Positions 1 through 7,623 of a stretch of DNA of 35,990 nt are shown here, one piece after another (within the stretch, counting starts at the first letter, position 1; every line of letters starts with the position of its first letter). A program made the position numbers and the translations under genes. The notes below the pieces were generated by a model. It was not told the origin of the DNA. It did not search any database and saw only the letters and a program-made list of their open reading frames with translations. Source of the DNA: Longimicrobium sp. (GTDB taxonomy: Bacteria; Gemmatimonadota; Gemmatimonadetes; Longimicrobiales; Longimicrobiaceae); NCBI GenBank assembly GCA_036387335.1, contig DASVTZ010000087.1:1-35990 (forward strand), read 5' to 3'.

Positions 1-5
1 TGCGC

Positions 6-1475
6 GTGCCGCAGCCGCTGGTGCTGGTGATCTTTGGCGGCACCGGCGACCTGGCCCGCCGCAAGCTCATCCCCGCGCTCTTTCGCCTCTGGCAGCAGCA
101 GCTTCTGCCCGAGGCGTTCGCGGTGGTGGGCGTGGCGCGCGAGCACATGGACGACGAGGAGTACCGCCGCCGCGCCCGCGAAGCGCTCGGCGAGTTCGCC
201 ACGGCCGCCACCGACGAGGAGTGGGCCGATTTCGGTCGGCGGCTCTTCTTTGGAAGCCACGTCTTCGACGACGAGGAAGGCTTCGAGCGGCTCAAGACGC
301 AGCTCCAGGGGATCGATCAGCAGTTCGGCATCCCGGGCAACCGCCTCTTCTACTACGCCGTGCCGCCGCAGGTGGTCGACGAGATCTCGCGCGACCTGGG
401 GAAGGCGGGGCTCATCTGCCCGCCGAGCTGCCCGTGCTGGACGCGCGCCATCGTGGAGAAGCCCTTCGGCCGCGACCTCGCCTCCGCGCAGGAGCTCAAC
501 AAGGCGCTGCTGGAGGTCTACGACGAGCGGCAGATCTTTCGCATCGACCACTATCTGGGGAAGGAGACGCTGCAGAACCTGATGGTCTTCCGCTTCGGCA
601 ACTCGGTGTGGGAGCCGCTGTGGACGCGCAGCCACATCGACCACGTGCAGATCACCGTCGCGGAGAAGGTGGGGCTGGAGCAGCGCGCCGACTACTACGA
701 GAAGAGCGGCGCGCTGCGCGACATGGTGCAGAGCCACCTCCTCCAGATCCTGACGCTGGTGGCGATGGAGCCGCCCGCATCGTACGACGCGGACTCGGTG
801 CGCAACGAAAAGGTCAAGGTGCTGCGCTCCATCCGCCCGCTGTTGGGCGAGGACATCGACCGCGAGACCGTCCGCGGCCAGTACACGTCCGGCGAGGCGG
901 GTCGGGGCTACCGCGAGGAGGAGGGCGCCGCCCCCGATTCGCGCACCGAGACCTTCGCGGCCCTGCGGCTTCAGGTGGAGAACTGGCGATGGGCGGGGGT
1001 CCCGTTCTACCTGCGCACCGGGAAGCGCCTTCCGGCCAAGGCGACGGAGGTGGTGATCGCCTTCCGCCCGGCGCCGCACCCGGTGATGGACCTGGTGGAC
1101 GGCGACCTCCCCTCGCCCAACGCGCTGGTCCTGCGCATCCAGCCCAAGGAGGGGATCTCGCTCTTCTTCGAGGCCAAGGTCCCCGGCCTCACCGGCCGGA
1201 TGCAGCCGGTGAGCATGGACTTCGACTACGCCACCGCCTTCGAGGGCGCCGAGTCGCCCGAGGCCTACCAGCGCCTCCTGCTGGACGCCATGCTCGGCGA
1301 CGCCACCCTCTTCGCCCGGCGCGACGAGGTGGAGGCCGCATGGACGCTGGTCACTCCGATCCTGGAGCGCTGGGAGGCCGGCGGCGAGCCCGAGGGGTAC
1401 CCGGCCGGCAGCTGGGGGCCGGACGGTGCGGACCGGCTGATGGGCGAGGACCGGAGGGGGTGGCACCAGCCGTGA
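6..1475 (+). CDS. zwf: Glucose-6-phosphate 1-dehydrogenase
   Basis: Oxidises glucose 6-phosphate to 6-phosphogluconolactone with NAD(P)+, the entry step of the oxidative pentose phosphate pathway, in the cytosol. The 489-residue protein has the N-terminal nucleotide-binding motif GGTGDLARRKL at about residues 11-21, the VEKPFG segment, and the signature RIDHYLGKE at residues 179-187. The C-terminal half carries the family stretch NALVLRIQPKEGIS. Length is normal for the family. The start is uncertain: the GTG at position 6 lies only five bases from the window edge, no ribosome site can be seen, and the real start may lie outside. The next gene makes the enzyme for the following pathway step, so the two are very likely co-regulated, although 283 bases of repeats separate them. 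Confidence 0.95.
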   Translation: MPQPLVLVIFGGTGDLARRKLIPALFRLWQQQLLPEAFAVVGVAREHMDDEEYRRRAREALGEFATAATDEEWADFGRRLFFGSHVFDDEEGFERLKTQLQGIDQQFGIPGNRLFYYAVPPQVVDEISRDLGKAGLICPPSCPCWTRAIVEKPFGRDLASAQELNKALLEVYDERQIFRIDHYLGKETLQNLMVFRFGNSVWEPLWTRSHIDHVQITVAEKVGLEQRADYYEKSGALRDMVQSHLLQILTLVAMEPPASYDADSVRNEKVKVLRSIRPLLGEDIDRETVRGQYTSGEAGRGYREEEGAAPDSRTETFAALRLQVENWRWAGVPFYLRTGKRLPAKATEVVIAFRPAPHPVMDLVDGDLPSPNALVLRIQPKEGISLFFEAKVPGLTGRMQPVSMDFDYATAFEGAESPEAYQRLLLDAMLGDATLFARRDEVEAAWTLVTPILERWEAGGEPEGYPAGSWGPDGADRLMGEDRRGWHQP

Positions 1476-1725
1476 GGGGCCCCCACCCCCAGCGTCGCTC
1501 CGCGACGCATCCCCCTCCCCCCAAACCGCCTGGGGGAGGGGGAGATGGCGGGCATCCGCGCAGTAGGCGGGGCGCGGAGCGGCGGAGGGCACGGGCGCGA
1601 TGAATCGCGCCCCTACGAGGCATCGGCGTAGCCCGCGGAGTTCCAGCCCCCTCTCTCGATAACAGAGGGCACAGCCCTCTCCTGTTATCGGGAGAGGGGG
1701 CAGTCGAGTGTAACGAGACGGGGGT
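1476..1725. repeat. Composite palindromic repeat block after zwf
   Basis: A non-coding interval of stacked inverted repeats. In order: a GGGGCCCCCACCCCC tract right after the stop codon, a GCGTCGC/GCGACGC hairpin (1492-1508), a C-rich/G-rich stem (1511-1542), a perfect GGGCGCGA-tgaa-TCGCGCCC hairpin (1593-1612) ending in CCTAC, and a long hairpin with GATAACA/TGTTATC cores (1647-1700). The last two recur at about 7.2-7.4, 14.2-14.4 and (first only) 25.2 kb. The stems could end transcription of zwf, but there is no T-run, so this is inference. Confidence 0.75.
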
Positions 1726-1758
1726 GAGGGCCCCCGCAACCACCCAAACCCAACCACC

Positions 1759-2508
1759 ATGCCCCGCATCCTCACCTTCCCCACCGCCGCCGAGGCGTCC
1801 CGCGCGTCCGCGGAGCGATTCGCGGAGCTCGCGCGCGAGGCGGTGGCGGAGCGCGGAAGGTTCACCGTGGCGCTCTCAGGGGGGACGACGCCGAGGGCCG
1901 CGTACACCATGCTCGCCGAGGAGCCGCTCCGCTCCAGCATCCCGTGGGAGCAGGTGCACCTGTTCTGGGGGGACGAGCGATGCGTGCCGCCGGGGCACGT
2001 GCGCAGCAACTTCAGGATGGCCAACGAGGCGTTCGTATCGCGCGTCCACATTCCGCCCGCCAACGTGCACCGCATGCGCGGCGAGATTGCGCCCGAGCGC
2101 GCGGCGGAGGAGTACGCGATGGAGCTGGCGGCGGACTTCGGCGAGGGGATTCCGCGCTTCGACCTCGTGCACCTGGGGCTCGGCGCGGACGGGCACACCT
2201 GCTCCCTCTTCCCCTTCGATCCGCTGCTGCTGGAGCGCGGGCGCACCGTCGCGGCGGCGCTGTACCGGCCGCTGGGGGAGCCGCGAATCACCCTCACCTT
2301 TGGCGTGATCAACGCGGCGGCGCACGTGGAGATGCTGGCGCCGGGCGGGGACAAGGCGGAAGTCGTGAAGAAGGTGCTGGAGGGGCCGCGCGACCCCCAT
2401 CGCATCCCCGCGCAGGGGGTGAGGCCGGCGAGCGGCGACATGGTGTGGCTGCTGGACGAGGCGGCGGCGGCACGGCTCGCGTCACACGGAGAGGACGTGC
2501 GCGGGTAG
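1759..2508 (+). CDS. pgl: 6-phosphogluconolactonase
   Basis: Hydrolyses 6-phosphogluconolactone to 6-phosphogluconate, the second step of the oxidative pentose phosphate pathway and directly downstream of the reaction of the preceding gene. The 249-residue protein belongs to the DevB/SOL (glucosamine-6-phosphate isomerase-like) family. Visible motifs are ALSGGTTPRAAYTML near residues 38-52, FWGDERCVPPGH near 69-80, and FDLVHLGLGADGHTCSLFP near 134-152, which holds the conserved GxDGHxxSLFP core. The ATG at 1759 is favoured because the protein then starts at the normal distance from the first motif. There is no strong Shine-Dalgarno sequence, which suggests a leader with weak initiation. Confidence 0.93.
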   Translation: MPRILTFPTAAEASRASAERFAELAREAVAERGRFTVALSGGTTPRAAYTMLAEEPLRSSIPWEQVHLFWGDERCVPPGHVRSNFRMANEAFVSRVHIPPANVHRMRGEIAPERAAEEYAMELAADFGEGIPRFDLVHLGLGADGHTCSLFPFDPLLLERGRTVAAALYRPLGEPRITLTFGVINAAAHVEMLAPGGDKAEVVKKVLEGPRDPHRIPAQGVRPASGDMVWLLDEAAAARLASHGEDVRG

Positions 2509-2610
2509 ACGGCGCGCGGCGGCACGGGCTTCGCAGCACGGCGCGGGCTTCGATCCACAAGGCGGGCACGCTTTTACCCCGCGCCCCCGCAAGCCAGAGA
2601 CCGGAGCACG

Positions 2611-4863
2611 ATGGCCCAGGCAACACTCCAGCACGACGTACGACTGATCGCCCAGGGCGAGCACACCGACCCGTTTCGGGTGCTCGGCATGCACAGAGTT
2701 TCCGTGGGGCGGGAGATCCGCCTCGTGGTGCGCGCCTTCATCCCCGGCGCCGTCGAGGTGGCGATCCTCGGCACCGGGATCGTTTCGCCGCGCACGCTGG
2801 ACCGTGTGAACGACGAGGGGTTCTTCGAGGCGGTCCTTCCGCGCGGCACCGAGCCCTTCGCCTACCAGCTTCGCGTCACGTGGGCAGACGGGTCGGTGGG
2901 CGAGTTCGCCGACGCGTACTCCTTCAAGTCCACCATCGCCGAGTTCGACCTGTACCTGATCGGCGAGGGGACGCACCTGCGCCTGTACGACGTGCTCGGC
3001 GCGCACCCGGACGAGATCGACGGCGTCGCGGGCGTGCGCTTCGCCGTGTGGGCGCCGGCCGCGCAGCGCGTGAGCGTGGTGGGCGACTTCAACCTGTGGG
3101 ACGGCCGCCGCCACACCATGCGCCGCCACCCCGGCGTCGGCGTCTGGGAGATGTTCATCCCGGACGTCCCCACCGGCACGCCGTACAAGTACGAAATCCG
3201 CGGTCCGAGCGGCGAGATCTTTTTGAAAGCCGACCCGGTCGCCTTCGCGGCGCAGCACAACCCGCTCACCGCCTCCGTCGTCGCCGACCTGCGCGGCTAC
3301 GAGTGGACGGACGCAGAGTGGATGGAAAAGCGCCGCGAGGACCCGGGCAAGGACCGCCCGATGGCCGTCTACGAGGTGCACCTGGGGAGCTGGAAGCGCG
3401 TTCCCGAGGAGGAGAACCGGCCGCTCACCTACCGCGAGATGGCGCACCAGCTGGCGGACTACGTGTGCGACATGGGCTTCACGCACGTGGAGCTCATGCC
3501 GGTGATGGAGCACCCGTACGACCCGTCGTGGGGCTACCAAGTGACCGGGTACTTCGCGCCCACCTCGCGCTTCGGGCCGCCGCAAGACTTCAAGTACCTG
3601 GTGGACCACCTGCACAGCCGCGGGATCGGGGTGATCCTGGACTGGGTGCCGGCGCACTTCCCCAAGGACGCCTTCGCGCTGCGCCGCTTCGACGGCACGG
3701 CGCTGTACGAGCACGCAGACCCCCGCCAGGGCGAGCACCCGGACTGGGGGACGATGGTCTTCAACTTCGGGCGCAACGAGGTCCGCAACTTCCTGCTCTC
3801 CAACGCGCTCTTCTGGATGGAGGAGTACCACGCGGACGGGCTGCGGGTGGACGCGGTGGCCTCCATGCTCTACCTGGACTACAGCCGCCAGCCCGGGCAG
3901 TGGGTCCCCAACCGCTACGGCGGGCGCGAGAACCTTGAGGCGATCGACTTCCTGCAGCAGCTCAACGCCACCGTGCGCGACCGCTTTCCCGGCGTGCTGA
4001 TGATCGCCGAGGAGTCGACGGCGTGGCCGGGGGTGACGCAGGCGCCGCACCTGGGCGGGCTGGGCTTCCACATGAAGTGGAACATGGGGTGGATGAACGA
4101 CTTCCTCCGCTTCGTCGAGGAGGACCCCGTCTACCGGAAGTACCACTTCAACCTGATCACCTTCTCGCTGATGTACGCCTTCAGCGAGCGCTTCGTGCTC
4201 CCCTTCTCGCACGACGAGGTGGTGCACCTCAAGGGGTCGCTGATCGGCAAGATGCCGGGCGACGCCTGGCGCAAGGCCGCCAACCTGCGCATGGCGCTCG
4301 GCTTCATGTGGGCGCACCCGGGCAAGAAGCTCCTCTTCATGGGTGGCGAGTTCGGGCAGTGGGGCGAGTGGAGCGAGGGGAGGTCGCTGGACTGGCACCT
4401 TCTGGACGAACCGCTCAACGCCGGCATCCAGCGCTTCATGCGCGACCTGAACGCGCTGTACGCACGCGAGAGCGCCTTCTGGGACTCGGACTGCACGCAC
4501 GAGGGCTTCCAGTGGATCGACTTCCACGACGTGGAGCAGACGGTGCTCTCCTTCCTGCGGCGCAGCACCGCCACTGGCGAAGAGCTGGTGTTCGCGTGCA
4601 ACTTCACCCCCATCCCGCGGCCGGATTACCGGATCGGCATACCGCGCCCCGGGAAGTACCGCGAGCTGCTGAACAGCGACGCCGCGGCGTACGGCGGCAG
4701 CAACCTGGGGAACTCGGGCGCCGTGTACTCCGAGCCGGTGCCCGAGCACGGGCGGCCGGACTCGCTGCGGCTGATGCTTCCGCCGCTTTCCATCCTGGTC
4801 CTCAAGCGGGACGAGGAGCAGCAGCCCACGGCCGGCGAGCCGGCCATCACAGACAACGACTGA
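2611..4863 (+). CDS. glgB: 1,4-alpha-glucan branching enzyme
   Basis: Introduces alpha-1,6 branches into linear alpha-glucan during glycogen synthesis. The 750-residue protein has the full bacterial architecture: an N-terminal CBM48-like half (about 1-115), a second CBM48 (about 120-215, with VRFAVWAPAAQRVSVVGDFN), a GH13 barrel (about 240-600) and an all-beta C-terminal domain. The expected catalytic residues are present: Asp414 in GLRVDAVASMLY, Glu467 in MIAEES and Asp535 in FSHDEVVH. A GGAG lies about 8 bases before the ATG. In organisms with GlgE, GlgB branches the chains that GlgE extends, and glgE lies 5.5 kb downstream on the other strand. Confidence 0.96.
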   Translation: MAQATLQHDVRLIAQGEHTDPFRVLGMHRVSVGREIRLVVRAFIPGAVEVAILGTGIVSPRTLDRVNDEGFFEAVLPRGTEPFAYQLRVTWADGSVGEFADAYSFKSTIAEFDLYLIGEGTHLRLYDVLGAHPDEIDGVAGVRFAVWAPAAQRVSVVGDFNLWDGRRHTMRRHPGVGVWEMFIPDVPTGTPYKYEIRGPSGEIFLKADPVAFAAQHNPLTASVVADLRGYEWTDAEWMEKRREDPGKDRPMAVYEVHLGSWKRVPEEENRPLTYREMAHQLADYVCDMGFTHVELMPVMEHPYDPSWGYQVTGYFAPTSRFGPPQDFKYLVDHLHSRGIGVILDWVPAHFPKDAFALRRFDGTALYEHADPRQGEHPDWGTMVFNFGRNEVRNFLLSNALFWMEEYHADGLRVDAVASMLYLDYSRQPGQWVPNRYGGRENLEAIDFLQQLNATVRDRFPGVLMIAEESTAWPGVTQAPHLGGLGFHMKWNMGWMNDFLRFVEEDPVYRKYHFNLITFSLMYAFSERFVLPFSHDEVVHLKGSLIGKMPGDAWRKAANLRMALGFMWAHPGKKLLFMGGEFGQWGEWSEGRSLDWHLLDEPLNAGIQRFMRDLNALYARESAFWDSDCTHEGFQWIDFHDVEQTVLSFLRRSTATGEELVFACNFTPIPRPDYRIGIPRPGKYRELLNSDAAAYGGSNLGNSGAVYSEPVPEHGRPDSLRLMLPPLSILVLKRDEEQQPTAGEPAITDND

Positions 4864-4874
4864 GCCGAACGTCA

Positions 4875-5510
4875 ATGGCGAAGACAGACAAGACCCGGGC
4901 GAAGGGCGCCAAAGCCGACGCCACCGCGGACGCGAAGCCGTCCAAGCGCACCGGCCGCTCCACCACCACCGCCAGGGGCGACACGAGCACCGCGGCGCGC
5001 AAAGGTGCCACCCGCACCCCGCGCACGGCCAAGGAAGAGGGCGGCGCCGTCCCCGGCGGCACTGAGGGGGGCACCACCTCCACCCGCACCGTGCGCGCGG
5101 CCGGCCCGCGCGCCGGCGTGAGCGCCAAAAAGGCGGCGGCGAGCTCGCCGCGCGCCGGCAACCGGCAGGACGCGGTGCGCCGCGACGCCAACCTGCGCGC
5201 CGACCTCCGCGAGTTCGTCAGCGCCCGCCCCAAGGGGTGGAATCACGCCGAATGGCTCCGCCTGCTGGACGACCTGAGCGGCCGCGGCCACGATGTCTCC
5301 GACGCGTCCGCCATCGGGATGTCGCTGGAGCGCGAGCGCCTGGCCGTGCACCTCGAGGCGATCCCCGGCATGGGTCCGCGCCGCGTGGAGGCACTGGTCG
5401 GCCGCTACCACACCCTCTACTCCCTGCGCCAGGCCGATGCCTCCGACCTGGCCGAGCTGCCGGGGATGAACCGGGCCCTCGCCGAGCGGGTGCATCAGCA
5501 GTTCGCCTGA
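4875..5510 (+). CDS. Helix-hairpin-helix protein with basic, histone H1-like tail
   Basis: A 211-residue protein of two unlike halves. Residues 1 to about 95 are low-complexity, rich in Ala, Lys, Arg, Thr and Gly with few hydrophobics, much like bacterial histone H1-like tails. The C-terminal 55 residues contain a tandem helix-hairpin-helix: AIPGMGPRRVEALVGRY, then DLAELPGMNRALAERV, similar to the (HhH)2 DNA-binding modules of RuvA, UvrC and ComEA. Between them is a charged helical segment (RRDANLRADLREFVSARP). The ATG at 4875 starts 11 bases after the glgB stop, so it is probably co-transcribed with glgB, and a terminator follows directly. It likely binds DNA without sequence specificity. 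I do not recognise an exact named family. Confidence 0.75.
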   Translation: MAKTDKTRAKGAKADATADAKPSKRTGRSTTTARGDTSTAARKGATRTPRTAKEEGGAVPGGTEGGTTSTRTVRAAGPRAGVSAKKAAASSPRAGNRQDAVRRDANLRADLREFVSARPKGWNHAEWLRLLDDLSGRGHDVSDASAIGMSLERERLAVHLEAIPGMGPRRVEALVGRYHTLYSLRQADASDLAELPGMNRALAERVHQQFA

Positions 5511-5528
5511 GTCCACCTGTCGTACAAT

Positions 5529-5564
5529 CGCCCCCTTCCCGGCGCGCCGGGGAGGGGGCGTTTT
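5529..5564 (+). terminator. Intrinsic terminator after the HhH gene
   Basis: A GC-rich stem of about 12 base pairs (left arm from 5529, right arm ending at 5560) with a short GC loop is followed at once by TTTT. It sits 18 bases after the stop codon and would end the transcript that includes glgB and the HhH gene. Confidence 0.85.
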
Positions 5565-5696
5565 CATGCACCGGACCAGGCGTACAAGCTTTGCATCAGG
5601 ATGGCGCGGGTTATGCGGGGGGCCTCCCGGGCTCCACCCTGTACCCGCTCCATCTTTTACCTTGCGAGGCCCTTCGTGTCGCAGCAACTTCTCTCC

Positions 5697-6311
5697 ATGC
5701 ATCCGACACATCGCTCGGTCTCGTACCTCCCTGCAGACAACACGGGTCCCGACGACGGTGCGCTGGTGCGGCGCATGGCGGCGGGAGACGAGAAGGCCCT
5801 CGGGCTCCTGTACGACCGCTGGGCCCCCCTCCTGCACTCGGTCGCGCGCCGCATCGTGGCCGATCCAAACGACGCCGAAGAGGTGCTGGAGGAGGCGTTC
5901 TGGCAGGCGTGGCGGCAGGCGGGGCGCTACGAAGAAGGGCGTGGCGGCGTCTCCACCTGGCTCACCATGATCGTGCGCAGCCGTGCGCTGGACCGGGTGC
6001 GCGCCCGCGGCCGGCTCCGCGAGGAGTCGTGGGAGAACATCCCCGAGCCCGGCTCGGGCGAGGGCGAGGGACCCGCATCGCCCGACGCCGCGGCGGAGCA
6101 GGACGAGCGCAGCCGGCTGATCGCGGCGGCGGTGGCGCAGCTTCCGCCCGAGCAGCGGGAGACGGTGGAGCTGGCCTACTTCCGCGGGCTGAGCCAGTCC
6201 GAGATCGCCGCGAAGCTGGGCCAGCCGCTGGGAACGGTGAAGACGCGCGCACGCCTGGCGCTGCAGAAGCTGAGGGAATCGCTCGTGGTTTTCCGGGAGG
6301 AGGGTGGATGA
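5697..6311 (+). CDS. ECF-family RNA polymerase sigma factor
   Basis: Alternative sigma factor of the extracytoplasmic-function type, expected to direct RNA polymerase to a small regulon when released by its anti-sigma factor. The 204-residue form begins MHPTHRSV. Region 2 is at about residues 28-98 (GDEKALGLLYDRWAPLL, DAEEVLEEAFWQAWRQ, TWLTMIVRSRALDRVR). A Gly/Glu/Pro linker follows, then region 4 at about 135-195 (LPPEQRETVELAYFRGLSQSEIAAKLGQP, GTVKTRARLALQKLR). The reading frame stays open upstream to 5601, but the extra 32 residues look non-conserved, so the ATG at 5697 is preferred. It overlaps the next gene by ATGA. Sequence and pairing resemble the SigK/RskA type. Confidence 0.92.
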   Translation: MHPTHRSVSYLPADNTGPDDGALVRRMAAGDEKALGLLYDRWAPLLHSVARRIVADPNDAEEVLEEAFWQAWRQAGRYEEGRGGVSTWLTMIVRSRALDRVRARGRLREESWENIPEPGSGEGEGPASPDAAAEQDERSRLIAAAVAQLPPEQRETVELAYFRGLSQSEIAAKLGQPLGTVKTRARLALQKLRESLVVFREEGG

Positions 6312-7159
6312 GTCTCGACACAGAGCACGAAAACGTGCAGGCGGCGCTCGCCGCGGAGGCTCTCGACGCCCTCGACGGTGAGGAGCGGCAGGCCCTGCAC
6401 GCCCACCTCGCCGGGTGCGCCGAGTGCCGCGCCGAACTGGAGTCGCTGCGCGAGGCCGCGTCGCTCCTGGCGCACACGGCCCCGCACGTCCCGCTGGACC
6501 CCGCCCGCTCGGACCGCATCCGCGCCCGCCTCCTCGCCCGCGCCGCCGCAGACGTGCGGGGCGGGGAAGCGGCCGCGCCCGTCGTGGTGCCCGCGCCGCC
6601 GGAGACGCGCGTGATCCCGATAGCGTCGCGCCGGCGCTCGGCGCTGCCTGCGTGGCTCGCCGCCGCGGCCTCGGTGCTCATCGCCATCGGCCTGGGCGCG
6701 TACGCCCTGTCGCTGCGCGGCCGGGTCGCCTCTCTCGAGCAGCGGACCGCCTCCCTCTCCCGCGACCGGGGCCGTCTGGAGTCCACGCTGGCCGAGCGCG
6801 AGGCCTCTCTGGCGGCGCTGGCCGGGCCGGAGGTGCGCGTGATCACCCTGGCCTCGACGCAGCAGCGGACGCCCTCGGGCCGGATGTTCTGGAACCCGGT
6901 CCGGCGGCGCTACACCTTTTTCGCGTACAACCTTCCGCAGGTGCGTCCGGGCCGCGAGTACCAGCTCTGGCTGATCACCCCCGCCGGCCCGGTCGCCGCC
7001 CCCACCTTCCGCCCCGGCCGCGACGGCGCCGGCAGCGTGGAGGGCGCCTACGACCTCCCCAACGAACAGATCCGCGCCATCGCCGTCACCGAGGAGCCCG
7101 CCGGCGGCCTGCCCAAGCCGACCGGCGAGGTGCTGATCGTGGGGAGCGCGGCGGAGTAG
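6308..7159 (+). CDS. RskA-like membrane anti-sigma factor
   Basis: Holds the partner sigma factor inactive at the membrane. The 283-residue protein starts at the ATG in the ATGA overlap with the sigma gene. The N-terminal anti-sigma domain has a zinc-binding pattern His33-x3-Cys37-x2-Cys40. A single membrane helix spans about residues 113-136 (LPAWLAAAASVLIAIGLGAY), followed by a coiled-coil segment (about 137-172). The extracytoplasmic domain (about 174-282) has the RskA C-terminal pattern: FWNPVRRRYTFFAYNLP, REYQLWLIT, IRAIAVTEEPAGG and PTGEVLIVG. Such proteins are released by regulated proteolysis in characterised systems. No protease gene is adjacent here. Confidence 0.9.
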   Translation: MSLDTEHENVQAALAAEALDALDGEERQALHAHLAGCAECRAELESLREAASLLAHTAPHVPLDPARSDRIRARLLARAAADVRGGEAAAPVVVPAPPETRVIPIASRRRSALPAWLAAAASVLIAIGLGAYALSLRGRVASLEQRTASLSRDRGRLESTLAEREASLAALAGPEVRVITLASTQQRTPSGRMFWNPVRRRYTFFAYNLPQVRPGREYQLWLITPAGPVAAPTFRPGRDGAGSVEGAYDLPNEQIRAIAVTEEPAGGLPKPTGEVLIVGSAAE

Positions 7160-7623
7160 GGCGGGGCCCTCACCCCCGTTCGTTCCTCGCTGCCCCCTCT
7201 CCCGATAACAGGAGAGGGCTGCGCCCTCGCCGTTATCGAGAGAGGGGGCTGAAAACGAATGGCCCCCTCCCCCCGGCCCCCTCCCCCGCCTGCGGGGGCG
7301 CAGGGCGGGTGAGGGGGAGAAACCGCGCGCTTCGCCGATGCCCCGTAGGGGCGCGATTCATCGCGCCCGTGCCCCGCGCTGCCCCGCACCCCGCCGACGC
7401 ACACCGGTACCGGTAGGGGCAGACCTGCGTGTCTGCCCGCCCTCGCCCCGGCCGTGATTGTCGCCGTTCGGCACCGACACCCGTAGGGGCCGCCCCACGT
7501 GGCTGCCCGTGCCCGCCCGCACGACGACCCACGCCCCCGCACACGGATATACGCCACCGCCCCTCCCCCAGGTAGTTTTGGGGGAGGGGCCGCGAGTTCA
7601 CGAGCGGGGGAGGGGGCCCGCGC
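7160..7623. repeat. Composite palindromic repeat block, fullest copy
   Basis: 464 bases without a gene between the anti-sigma and ETF-QO genes. It begins two bases after the stop with GCGGGGCCCTCACCCCC and holds six modules in order. A: long hairpin with GATAAC/GTTATC (7193-7248). B: CCCCCGC-ct-GCGGGGG within a C/G-rich tract (7272-7320). C: GTAGGGGC module with GCGCGATTCATCGCGC (7345-7368). D: GTAGGGGC module with AGACCTGCGTGTCT (7413-7438). E: GTAGGGGC module with CGCCCCACGTGGC (7483-7508). F: CCCCTCCCCC/GGGGGAGGGG stem (7561-7590). The same order is found in the blocks at 14.2 kb and, inverted, at 25 kb. Confidence 0.8.

Noticed and set aside
2482-4875. A long open frame on the reverse strand opposite glgB.
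   Set aside because: It is a mirror of a GC-rich coding gene with strong codon bias. Its translation is low in recognisable motifs and rich in Val, His, Arg, and glgB is certain.
7160-7623. Small proteins from frames within the repeat blocks.
   Set aside because: The same peptide strings appear wherever the palindromes occur, in either orientation, so they reflect the repeats and not genes.
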